A stretch of DNA of 41,137 nucleotides, from positions 526,835-567,971 of the forward strand of contig NW_005434645.1 in NCBI RefSeq assembly GCF_000315625.1, read 5' to 3'. Position 1 is the stretch's first letter, and every line of letters starts with the position of its first letter. Below, piece after piece: positions 8,445 through 19,898 of the stretch. A program made the translations under genes and the position numbers. The stretch is from Guillardia theta CCMP2712. Lineage: Eukaryota; Cryptophyceae; Pyrenomonadales; Geminigeraceae. The notes below the pieces were generated by a model. The model saw nothing but the letters and a program-made list of their open reading frames with translations. It searched no databases and was not told the DNA's origin.

Positions 8445-9972
8445 ATGGCGAGATCTGCAGCGGATAAATCGAGAAAACAGGAGAAGAGCATTCTGAAGCT
8501 GAACAGAAAAACGTCCAGCAACTGGTTTGAAAGTCAGGTGTATGCAAACCTGCCTGCTATCATAGTCGAGATGTTGATGTTTCTCAACTTGAAGAATCCT
8601 CAGCACCTCGATCATATCAACAGAGCAGAGTATCGACGCGCGATCAACTCCACGCTAGTGATGGGAAGTTCAGGAAGCCTTGAAGGTATACCAGAAGAAA
8701 GCTGCACCTTCAAGGGAAAGTTCAAGCTCAAGTTCGACCTTTACTTTCGAGCTCGATCCAACTCCTCCAACTCCTCGAGAGTTTCTTTGAGAGATGTGCT
8801 GAGAAGCTTGGTAGACTCGGAAGATGCCGACGACGGAGTCCCCCAGGTCATAGCGCTACATTCATACGACGACGACAAGGTCGCTGACGCCAGAGACGAG
8901 CTCGAAGGTCTCTTGCTCTCCGAGAACGCTCTCATCCATTTCGAGATCACAGAAGAACCGTCTTGTATGGTACGAAAGCTGTGGCAGCTTGAGGTAGGTT
9001 TGGCACTCAAAGACCAAGTGTGGTCAACACAAGGCTCAGAGTGCGGTGACAGCAAGCTGCTGGCAATGGGCATAATAGTCGGAGGAGAGAAGGAGGCTTT
9101 CGTCAAGAACGCTACTCATATCGCAAGGCGCTGGAAATCTGCTAGGGAGGCTGACATCTTGTTGGCGAAGAGCGGAGTACCAGTCTTCTTTTGCAGCATG
9201 TTCAACGGTTTGAGGATGGACCTCAAGGTACTTGAGCATATCCCTCTGCTCCTCGAATCTCTCTGTGACAGTGACTCCCGCGGCTTGTAGGAGCTTCGTG
9301 AGGACAACGAGGACAAACACATGGTCTGTAGAGGGTGTTGACTCACCGTTGCAGAATCCGACTGAAAGAGGAGTTGCAGGCGCACCAAAAGGAGATCCAG
9401 GCTCTTAAGGAGAACATGGACGGGCTCAAGGAGAACATGGACGGGCTCAAGGAGACTGTGCAGACAGTCGAGCGCAAGATGGACGAAGGGTTCTCGGTGT
9501 GTGTTGGACTCTAGCGAGGCGAGAGGGAACTGACTGACTTGCGATGTAGGAGCACCAAAAGGAGATCCAGGCTCTTAAGGAGAACATGGACGGGCTCAAG
9601 GAGAACATGGACGGGCTCAAGGAGACTGTGCAGACAGTCGAGCGCAAGATGGACGAAGGGTTCTCGGTGTGTGTTGGACTCTAGCGAGGCGAGAGGGAAC
9701 TGACTGACTTGCGATGTAGGAGCACCAAAAGGAGATCCAGGCTCTTAAGGAGAACATGGACGGGCTCAAGGAGAACATGGACGGGCTCAAGCAGACTGTG
9801 GACGGGCTCAAGCAGACTGTGCAGACAGTCGAGCGCAAGATGGACGAAGGGTTCTCGGTGTGTATCAGGGCCCTGAGAGGGGTGTCACTGTACTGAGAAT
9901 AATTGCCGTGCACAGATGATCAATCGACTCCTGAGAGATGTTTCAAATCTCACCTCCTCGCGACCAATCTGA
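8445..9972 (+). CDS. Gene A copy 3 (complete, 414 aa): coiled-coil protein of unknown function
   Basis: Exons are 8445-9227, 9291-9323, 9380-9496, 9550-9666, 9720-9857 and 9916-9972, all phase 0, with introns of 63, 56, 53, 53 and 58 bp. The start is ATG at 8445 (MARSAADKSRKQEKSI). Residues 1-261 form the conserved domain without a known family, which includes an acidic patch (VDSEDADDGVPQ) and HSYDDDKVADARDELEG. Three repeat exons follow, each starting (A/E)HQKEIQALKEN and ending VERKMDEGFS, and a short final exon. This copy has one repeat exon more than the others, together with its 53-bp intron. It probably oligomerises through the heptads; location and role are unknown. Confidence 0.75.
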
Positions 9973-10141
9973 AGCTATTGTAGAACAAAATTACTTAGTC
10001 AGCCTTTCTCTCAGTCTTCTGTGCATTTCTAGCTTTCTTTTGCATCTAAGAACATTTCTAATTTCCCATCACTGATGTCGTCTTCGCTCCGCTCATGGGG
10101 ATGTCTGGTCGTTTCAATGCGTGTAGAGGAAGCGCAGGTCC
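9973..10141. repeat. Spacer of the left arm of unit R
   Basis: This non-coding spacer downstream of gene A is also present, with few changes, at 791-960, at 2170-2336 (inverted) and at 11355-11520 (inverted). It has four copies in the window and is the core of the arms that pair each unit with itself. Confidence 0.7.
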
Positions 10142-10500
10142 TTGCAGCTCCCCGCTGCCTTGCAGCCTTTTGGCGGCCTGATTCCGCTGGAGGAAGTCCG
10201 CGACCTTGATGCAGAGCTCGTTCATCGTCGAGTCGAGCGTGCAGATGCGGATGGGGATCATGGTGGAGCTGCTCGGGGCGTCGTTGAGGATGGCGCTCTT
10301 GCAGGAGTCGAAGCGCGTCAGGGGGTCGGTCCAGTTGGCCTTGCTCACCGTCCCGAAGCACTGGCGGTTGTAGGCGCCCGTCGTCAGGTTGCGGCTCGTC
10401 TCCGTGCAGAAGACCCACTTGTCGAACAGAAGGGAGTGTCGTCGAACCCCGCTGTAGACCCCGAACTGGGTGCTGGCCCCCCCTTCCGCGGCGGTGAAAA
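10058..10500 (-). pseudogene. Coding stretch C, copy R: Cys-containing protein fragment with indels
   Basis: This is the inverted copy of 1823-2251. It encodes the same WVFCTETSRNL ... FDSCKSAIL ... CIKVADFLQ protein. Near 10425-10455 it has one extra and one missing base relative to copy L, so the local reading becomes GVRRHSLLFDKW instead of GFDDTPFCSHKW before the frame recovers. It stops at TAG inside the arm spacer. The compensating indels mean either decay or sequencing error. Confidence 0.45.
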
Positions 10501-11066
10501 AAGGTCCAAGGAAGTCCAACGACGAGGGCAAGTCCGCACCGACTGATGCAGAGCTCAAGGAGAGGGAGCGCATTGCCGCGTTCTTCTACCACCCCGTGAT
10601 CATCGCGGCAGCACGCGTCACCAATCCTGGTGACGTTGCACCCGATGGTACCATTACTGGCAACGCGGCCAAGCGCCTCACAGCCGTTACGAAAATGGAC
10701 ACAAAAGCTCTGCAGGGATCGATAGACGGATTCGCCGAAATGCGAAAGAACAAGATCGAGGGCAAGACGCGCACGCCGACAGCGGCCAAGTCCATTGATG
10801 AGAAGATCGAAGCCAAGCAGAGTGAGATCGCCAAGGCTCAACAGAGACTGGCGACCTTGCAAGAACAACTAACGAGCCTTCAGACCGAGCGCACCAACGG
10901 ATCGAAGCCGCTTGTTGGGAAGAGGAAGGCCCCGGAGAAACCGGAGACCGTGGAGACTCTCACCGCCAAGATCCAGCGCAACCAGTGTATCCTTGAGATC
11001 AAGGAGGCGCTGGCAGTCGAGGAAGCCCTGGTCAGAGGGCTATCCAGTCGTCTGTGTCCTCACTGA
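10493..11066 (+). CDS. Coding stretch B, copy R: Lys/Glu-rich coiled-coil protein, start not found
   Basis: The open frame reads VKKGPRKSNDEGKSAPTDAE ... RIAAFFYHPVIIAAARVTNP ... KQSEIAKAQQRLATLQEQL ... KRKAPEKPETVETL and ends at TGA (11064-11066). Composition and heptads suggest a soluble helical protein with a basic Pro-rich linker. No in-frame ATG precedes the conserved region, and the N-terminal side overlaps the antisense of stretch C. Either a 5' exon was lost when the unit formed, or B and C meet at a fusion breakpoint. There is no family match. Confidence 0.5.
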
Positions 11067-11231
11067 CCGGACAGTAAGTTGTCACGAAACAAACATGTGG
11101 CGACGCTGAGCCCCACGTCCCTCATAAGAGGCCCCGTAAGAAGCAATGCCATGGCATATCCCTTCTTCAACCTTCGTGTGCTTCCACTATTGTGTGTTTA
11201 ATTAAACCGCTACGAAATCGGAAACTGAGAC

Positions 11232-11318
11232 TTATAGCCTGAAAATATTCCCCTCCACATCCTGCCTGAGGAAGAGGTTGATCATCACGGTGTCCAGCCT
11301 TGTATCCACCGTGGGCAT
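11232..11318 (-). pseudogene. Orphan C-terminal coiled-coil exon in arm of unit R
   Basis: This is the inverted copy of 993-1079, about 28 residues with RLDTVMINLFLRQDV ending at TAA. It lies between stretch B and the right arm. Its likeness to the last exon of gene A suggests a lost paralogue. Confidence 0.35.
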
Positions 11319-11520
11319 GAGGAAAGGCTGCAAGGCAGCGGGGAGCTGCAAGGACCTGCGCTTCCTCTACACGCATTGAAACGACCAGACATCCCCATGA
11401 GCGGAGCGAAGACGACATCAGTGATGGGAAATTAGAAATGTTCTTAGATGCAAAAGAAAGCTAGAAATGCACAGAAGACTGAGAGAAAGGCTGACTAAGT
11501 AATATTGTTCTACAATAGCT

Positions 11521-12288
11521 TCAGATTGGTCGCGAGGAGGTGAGATTTGAAACATCTCTCAGGAGTCGATTGATCATCTGTGCACGGCAATTATTCTCAG
11601 TACAGTGACACCCCTCTCAGGGCCCTGATACACACCGAGAACCCTTCGTCCATCTTGCGCTCGACTGTCTGCACAGTCTGCTTGAGCCCGTCCACAGTCT
11701 GCTTGAGCCCGTCCATGTTCTCCTTGAGCCCGTCCATGTTCTCCTTAAGAGCCTGCATGTTCTCCTTAAGAGCCTGGATCTCCTTTTGGTGCTCCTACAT
11801 CGCAAGTCAGTCAGTTCCCTCTCGCCTCGCTAGAGTCCAACACACACCGAGAACCCTTCGTCCATCTTGCGCTCGACTGTCTGCACAGTCTCCTTGAGCC
11901 CGTCCATGTTCTCCTTGAGCCCGTCCATGTTCTCCTTAAGAGCCTGGATCTCCTTTTGGTGCGCCTGCAACTCCTCTTTCAGTCGGATTCTGCAACGGTG
12001 AGTCAACACCCTCTACAGACCATGTGTTTGTCCTCGTTGTCCTCACGAAGCTCCTACAAGCCGCGGGAGTCACTGTCACAGAGAGATTCGAGGAGCAGAG
12101 GGATATGCTCAAGTACCTTGAGGTCCATCCTCAAACCGTTGAACATGCTGCAAAAGAAGACTGGTACTCCGCTCTTCGCCAACAAGATGTCAGCCTCCCT
12201 AGCAGATTTCCAGCGCCTTGCGATATGAGTAGCGTTCTTGACGAAAGCCTCCTTCTCTCCTCCGACTATTATGCCCATTGCAAGCAGC
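11521..12288 (-). pseudogene. Gene A copy 4, 5'-truncated
   Basis: Exons on the minus strand are 12117-12288 (broken), 12021-12053, 11848-11964, 11636-11794 and 11521-11577. The splice sites and phases match the other copies. The repeat exons have 39 and 53 codons, and one heptad has changed to MQALKEN. Exon 1 is cut at about 12288 and joined to sequence from the A upstream flank, so the first ~200 codons are missing and no start remains. Confidence 0.7.
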
Positions 12289-12474
12289 GATGGCATCGCT
12301 GAGACGGGTGGAGCCTACCGAGCAAATCTGTCATGGTTGCTCCATGATCTGAGGCCCGCCGCACTCACTGGCTGGGGTCTCAAACCCACTGCCAGGCAGA
12401 TGCATCAAGCTTGAAGATTCCTCAAGTCTAGAATTAGTCTCAGAACCCTCCTCTCGGACCTTGCTGAGTCACGG

Positions 12475-12830
12475 TTGTCGACAATCCTACCAAGAGTCTC
12501 CGAGTCCCGGCCCTATTGTTCTACTTTATAGTAATGGCGAGATCTGCAGCGAATAAATCGAGAAAACAGGAGAAGAGCATTCGGAAGCTGAACAGAAAAA
12601 CTTCCAGCGTTGAACTGGCAGTTGAAAGTCAGGTGTATCATATGCAAACCTGCCTGCTATCATAGTCGAGATGTTGATGTTTCTCAACATGAAGAATCCT
12701 CAGCACCTCGATCATATCAACAGAGCACTGCGGCAGCCGCGCGCATCGACGCGCGATGAACTCCACGCTAGTGATGGAAGTTCAGGAAGCTTTGAAGGTA
12801 TACCAGAAGAAAGCTGCACTCGCCCTCTTC
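12475..12830 (+). pseudogene. Gene A copy 5, 5' end only, decayed
   Basis: The A upstream palindrome (12475-12484), promoter-side sequence and start codon (12534) are present. The following ~290 bp match exon 1 but carry small insertions (around 12608-12620 and 12640) that break the frame. Similarity stops near 12825, where a GC-rich island begins. With copy 4 it makes a head-to-head pair of partial A genes. Confidence 0.6.
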
Positions 12831-13354
12831 CGAGTTCCCCCTGCACCTGCATCGCTGTCGGTGGTGAGCGCATCAGTGAGCGCATCCTACAACGCTGCGG
12901 GCTTACTGGCGGGCTTACTCAAAGTGAAGTAAAGCCCGGGCCCGGGCCCCGGGCTGGGCCCCGGGCCAGCAGTATGGCCCGGCCGCATTCTGGCAGGGTC
13001 GCCGGGCGCAGACTTTTACACGAATTCGATTAAACAGTTTTAGTCAATATATCTATCAGTACTGATGCCCCTTCATGCAGGGTGTTAATTCGAACAAATC
13101 TATTTTAGATCAATTTATATCAAGTTTTAGGTATTTTTGTCATCTTTTCTACAGTGTCCAGTGACTCTTGGGGTCCAGAAGGTTTTTCGTTCCCCCTGCC
13201 CCACTTGGTTTTACCTTGCTCCACCTCAAGCCGGTTCCCTCCTGTCACTTCCGAACCAACTTAACATACAGTCGCAAGGCTTGATCTTACCTGCTGCTCC
13301 TCTCCTTCTCCTCCCTCTCCCTTTATTCATTCCTCTTTGGTTCTTAAGATAGAC
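12830..13354. other. Gene-free stretch with GC-rich island
   Basis: 12830-13010 is a GC-rich island with nested GGGCCCGGGCCC-type runs. 13020-13160 is AT-rich and 13160-13350 pyrimidine-rich, as often precedes a transcript start. No gene is recognised before the ATG at 13355. Confidence 0.5.
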
Positions 13355-14200
13355 ATGTCTGCAAGCTCACAGTCAACACACTCAGAAAATGGAAACTCTA
13401 AAAAAGAGTCACCAGTGCCCCAATTGGAGAAACCCAAACACAGAAAAATGGCAAAAGGTCTTCGGAGTAATTTCTTGGACTATCTTGAAAAGCAAATCTC
13501 AGAGAAAGAACGATTACTTGAGCTTAACCTGAAGAAACAAAGGGCTGCAGAGAACGACACTGATCTCCAGGTGACTTGAACGTAATTGACCCCTTGTCTT
13601 GACTTGTGCTCGTAGGATAGCATTCAACGTCAAAACCAAAAGTTTCGAGACGATCTTGACATGTTGCAGAAACTCCTATCAGAGCAACGAGAAGCTTTGA
13701 TCCATGAAACGGTTGAGGCCATGGAAGCTAGGAAGGCAGCAGAACAAAGCATGAAGGCTGAAGCAGAACCGCATGTCTCTGACTCTCAATCGATTCCTGT
13801 TCATCATCGTAACAGAATGTATCGGCAACTTCCTGCCTGCCACGTCAACTCTCCGACATTGACTGTTGCTCGATCTCGAGCCGACCCAGCTCCAACGGTG
13901 GTTTCTAGAGTGGCAAGCGCGTATTGTTCAAGATTCACAGCTGGCGTTGCCAACCCGATTTTGAGGCCTCTGGACAGTTGGCTAGGAAGACTCTCTAGCT
14001 TCTTCTATGGGAGACCTAGTGCACGGACTGAAGGTGAGAGGGCGCTGTCTTTGTTTTACATTGCCTCGTGACACGGCTCCGTGGCTGCAGCACGATACCC
14101 AGAGCGACGAGGAAACGGATATCCTTTCTTCTGCTGTGGCAATCCGGCAGACAGAGACTCTGGTACCTCCTCCTCAACTTTGAGCATTGTTTCTGAATAG
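13355..14200 (+). CDS. Coiled-coil protein of unknown function, 247 aa
   Basis: Three exons, 13355-13570, 13616-14033 and 14091-14200, with introns of 45 bp (phase 0) and 57 bp (phase 1). The start (MSASSQSTHSENGNSKK) follows a pyrimidine-rich leader. Residues ~25-130 are basic then strongly helical (LDYLEKQISEKERLLELNL, FRDDLDMLQKLLSEQREAL), which predicts a coiled coil. The C-terminal part has hydrophobic patches (SRFTAGVANPILRPLDSWL) and ends with PFFCCGNPADRDSG. No family is recognised. Consistent phases across both introns support a real, intact gene. Confidence 0.6.
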
Positions 14201-15201
14201 GCTCTGCATAGAGTCGATTCCGGAGAGAGTCACCGTGGACAACCGCGATTATTACGTCCACAGGTTATCACTTGAACTAGGGTCCTGGCCTTGGCTCATT
14301 TGAATTTGCAGAGCCTTGAACATTCCCAAGAGAGACGATGAAGCTCATGATTATGTGCTAGTTTAACAGCGAGTAGCGTTGATCGGATCGGATCGCGGTG
14401 ATCGGACACCAGGTCCTAGCTCGACTGAGCCTAGTAGTCGCCAATAGTACTTGCCACTCGAAAGTCGATCTTCCGAGGAAGAACAGGTTGAATAAAGTTA
14501 CATGGCGGTCACCCAGAGGGTCTCAGACTTTCATCACAGACAAGGGCAGTCACGCTGCCCGGGAGATCATCCCGATTCTGTCCGGCAGTAAAGTGCAACC
14601 ACTGAGGAGTGCACTGAGAACCGTCGCAGGAACCGTCGGTGCGATGATGGTCCGAGGAGGGATGTGGTCATACGTATGAAGCTGACGTGGTTGCGACCCT
14701 CGTCCTTGACCCCTACCCACCATATTTACCATGAAAGTACCCCTTATCTCTGGTTTCCTCCTACTGAACAGAGAAAGGTGTCTAAAATTAGAAACTTTGT
14801 GGAGAAAACCAGCCAAACGTCATAGCTCCGTGTTTTAAATACATTTTAGACGTCAGCGTCGACAGCAGTTCCAATCGTAGTTGGCTCACATTTAGAGCCC
14901 CTTGAAGATCTTCGTCTATATTATCTCCCGAACAATAACAGTAAAGGCCCTTGATGACAAGCCAACAAAGTTCCAAAGGGAGACCATCCCCCACTGCCCG
15001 TCGTTCCTGGTTTGCCCCCCCCCCCCCCCCCCTTCCCCTTATCGTTTCAAACTTCACGACAGCGTCTCCTCCCTCCCTTCTGCTCCTTGCATCCCTCCTG
15101 CCTTCCTGCCATACTCTCCTCACTTCCTTCCTCACATACCTCTTGCTACACTTGCTAGTCGGACCTGCTGGTCCTTGTGAACAATCAAAATTCTCTCGAA
15201 A
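14201..15201. other. Gene-free stretch with long poly-C run
   Basis: No supported gene. 14385-14400 has GATCGGATCGG repeats like those in the GC islands. A run of about 16-18 C lies at 15016-15032, and the region to 15180 is pyrimidine-rich, possibly the promoter side of the small ORF at 15202. Confidence 0.5.
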
Positions 15202-15426
15202 ATGTTTGGCATCGTCCGTCAGTATGTGGACGCAAAGAACAAGAGCTGGATTCTTCCTTCCAGCAAGGCTGGCGAGGCAATGAGCACACTCTCCGCCATC
15301 TCTCTTGGATCATCATGGGAGACCAAGGAAGTCGAGAACCTTGTTGCTTTCGTGGACGAGTCCAGCCCGACTCGTCAAGTCATGAACCGCCGGCCACTTA
15401 CCAAGAGGCCCCACAAAGTTCTCTAG
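15202..15426 (+). CDS. Small single-exon protein, 74 aa, unknown
   Basis: ATG at 15202 (MFGIVRQYVDAKNKSWILPS) leads to TAG at 15424-15426. Composition is balanced and coding-like, with a basic tail (RRPLTKRPHKVL). It converges on the GGPP synthase gene, whose stop is 160 bp downstream on the other strand. No family is recognised. Confidence 0.45.
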   Translation: MFGIVRQYVDAKNKSWILPSSKAGEAMSTLSAISLGSSWETKEVENLVAFVDESSPTRQVMNRRPLTKRPHKVL

Positions 15427-15587
15427 TGCATCATGATCACTGTTGATTGATACGTTACCTTCCCTGCGTTGTAAATGACTGATCCCGTAGACTATGACAC
15501 TCAATCTGGTTGTATATAAAACTCGTTCGTGATATCACAGCTCCCCGACAAACACTCTTCATTGGACAAAATCTGATTAGCAAAAAC

Positions 15588-17681
<2,094 letters not shown>

Positions 17682-18678
17682 GGTGGTACTTGCAGCGATC
17701 AGCTAGTAGCGAGCTGGGGTGGGGGGGTGGGGGGGGGACGGGCAAATAGATCATCATCGACATTGCATCTGAGTGTGCAGAGGAGAGAACCAGCATAGTT
17801 CTCCTTTTCTCACAATTCACTACCAGCACATTTGAGGTCCCTGCACTTTGGGTACAAACATGACAAAGAGATGCACTAGAGATCACAAACATGTATCAGC
17901 AACCCGTGTAAACACACTTCTTGACAACATGACAAATTTACAACCACAACAATATATCTGTCTTTGAATTCCCATTCCATCACCCTCCAGAGTTGTCCTT
18001 ACCGAAGTGCATGGCGGCCGCCGGCCTTGTTAGATGGCTATCCACCCCCGATTATCCCCTAGAAAGCTCGATTTTTACCTGGTGGGGTAGGCTGTAATAC
18101 ATTTGAGTAAACATCCGGGGCTGGCATTCTACTAGTACGGTTCCGAACAACTTGCGGCGAATCATAGTACGGTCCGGCGGGCCGAGTTCCTGACACCCGC
18201 CGCCGTCGGACCGTACTTGAACTGAGTTCCGAGTCCGATCACTGCCGGGCCCGAACCCGGGGCCGCCGGCCGCGCAACTCAGACCGTGCACCGTGGAACC
18301 AGGGAGGCCAGGCTCCGGCTCAGCTGTTCACTAACCTGATCGGATCCGAGTCGGACCGTTCGTGACAGGCCGGGCAGAGCGGCTGTCTGACGTGTGCCGA
18401 CGAACTTCGGACTCGGGAACTTGATCGGACGGCGTGACGGCAAGTATCGATCGGATGATGACCGTACTGTGTTGGACTCCGGATCATTGAAAGCTCGAGT
18501 CCGTCCGACGGTGGCCGCGCCGTCCGGATCTCCGGCCCGGGCGGGGGCCTCCGTCGCTCAACAATCATTGAAACTTCAAATGCAAGTTGCATTCGGAAAC
18601 CTCATTGGCGGTCACACGGAACCATGACGGTCCGTCACGTAAGGCGCCTGTAAGCCTCATCTCAAGATCTTTATCACG
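17682..18678. other. Gene-free stretch with G-run and GC-rich island
   Basis: A G-rich tract lies at 17712-17738, just upstream of the GGPP synthase start. 18010-18640 is a GC-rich island with recurring words (GGTCCG, CCGGGC, GATCGGA, CGTCCGG). ORFs across it are composition artefacts. No gene is recognised. Confidence 0.5.
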
Positions 18679-19312
18679 CGTCAGCAACTTCTTCGACGTG
18701 TGGCCTCCGTGTGTCCCTCGTGACCTCCGTGCCTGGCACTTACACGATTCCACCCCCACCCACCCCTTCCTGCAACTTACTACTGCTACACCCTTCACCC
18801 ACCCCCTCCTCCCCCCCGGCCTCCTTGTCTTTACTACACGGAGCTAGTTTCCGGACGGTCGGACCCTGTGATCCACCCCATATCACCGCAAGTTGATCCT
18901 GCCCTGCTCGCCCATCCCACGCCAGACGCAGCATCAGCGACTCGCCCCGCCAGCATGTGCAACATCACCGTCTACTGGTCCGAGGTCTCTCTGTCTGCCG
19001 CTCCCCGACAGTGCCGGCCTGCAGACTGCGCTGCTTTGCCTTGCAAGCGACGGGCAGAGCAGTCATCTGCGAGCGTGAGGGGGGTTACAACTGGACTCCT
19101 AGACAAGAAGGAGAGCAAGGGGAGCTGCTTGGAGAATATTCTTGCCGCGAGGAGAAAGCACGAGGAGAAGACTGGAGGAGGACCTGGCATGAAGGGGATG
19201 AAGGAGGCAGGCATTGTGATCGACGTGTAGGATAATGAACGAGACTTGAACAGACAGGTTGTGTAGATAATGTAAATATAATGAACGACAGGCTTTTTCA
19301 ATCGCGTTTTCT
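18679..19312. repeat. Left arm of inverted repeat (pairs with 19899-20579)
   Basis: About 634 bp is almost perfectly repeated in reverse complement at 19899-20579. It holds the promoter side, the whole small gene D and the 3' flank ending with GGCTTTTTCAATC. The arms differ mainly by a 4-base and a 3-base insertion in gene D and a 46-bp tandem duplication in the right arm. Confidence 0.85.
18955..19230 (+). CDS. Gene D copy 1: small protein, 91 aa, unknown
   Basis: ATG at 18955 opens MCNITVYWSE, and the frame runs to TAG at 19228-19230. The C-terminal half is Gly/Lys-rich and looks structured for binding: SCLENILAARRKHEEKTGG, then GMKGMKEAGIVIDV. A 27-base segment (18985-19011) after WSE begins with GT and ends with AG in phase 0. 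It could be an ultra-short intron or nine ordinary codons. No family is known. Presence in both arms makes it the cargo of the inverted repeat. Confidence 0.5.
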   Translation: MCNITVYWSEVSLSAAPRQCRPADCAALPCKRRAEQSSASVRGVTTGLLDKKESKGSCLENILAARRKHEEKTGGGPGMKGMKEAGIVIDV

Positions 19313-19898
19313 GTTTGTTTTACACACTCACACACAACGCATATGGATTCTATACTAGTGTTTCAATGAAAATCACTTCCGTTTCGGACACCAATCTTCA
19401 ATGATTTCGAAGTGCATTCAAAACGTCAATCGACATTTCCAATGCCTTGATGCCACGGCTCAATGTTGGATCTGAGGATGGATGTCTTATTTGAGAAAGT
19501 TTTATGAGATTATTTCGTGGTAGTCCCATTGCAGCTATGCTTTAGCAAAGACTCGAAGGGAATGAAATGTCAAAGATACGCACATTCGTCTGCTTTTGCC
19601 GTACACACTGCAAACTTTTATCGGTTTTCCTCCATGATATGATCATCATCCGACATCTCTATTCTCAAATGCAGAAGTAGTTTGCTCCCCAAGACATGAT
19701 CAAATGAAACCCACTTCAATAATTGCCGGTCTCCCGTGTTCTCGCTAACGCTGACCGCTTTTTAACAAAGCCGGAATGATACAACAAGATTAGAGGAATC
19801 TTTACTCGAGGGTCATCGAGCAACCACCACAGAATATCGTTCGAAATTGAGATCGTGCATGAGCAACTACCGCAACCTGACCTGAGCTCATCGTAACA
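19313..19898. other. Single-copy loop between the inverted-repeat arms
   Basis: This AT-rich stretch of about 586 bp has stops in all frames and no recognised gene or repeat. It separates the two copies of gene D, which point towards each other with their 3' ends. Confidence 0.5.

Larger units (their letters stand above)
8386..12290. repeat. Composite palindromic unit R (inverted partner of unit L)
   Basis: The order is gene A (+), spacer, stretch C (-), stretch B (+), spacer, gene A (-, truncated), which is the reverse complement of unit L. The left limit is the palindrome TTGTCGACAA (8386-8395). The left arm runs to about 10170 and the right arm starts near 11337; they share the spacer with CCTTGCAGCTCCCCGC. 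On the right, A breaks off at about 12288 inside exon 1. The two units differ by small indels and by repeat number in the coiled-coil exons, so they are not a trivial assembly duplication. Confidence 0.8.

Noticed and set aside
18052-18627. Several ORFs in the GC-rich island at 18.0-18.6 kb, and similar ones in the other islands
   Set aside because: High G+C makes stops rare. The translations are Arg/Gly/Pro/Ser-rich without domains, splice support or conservation between islands.
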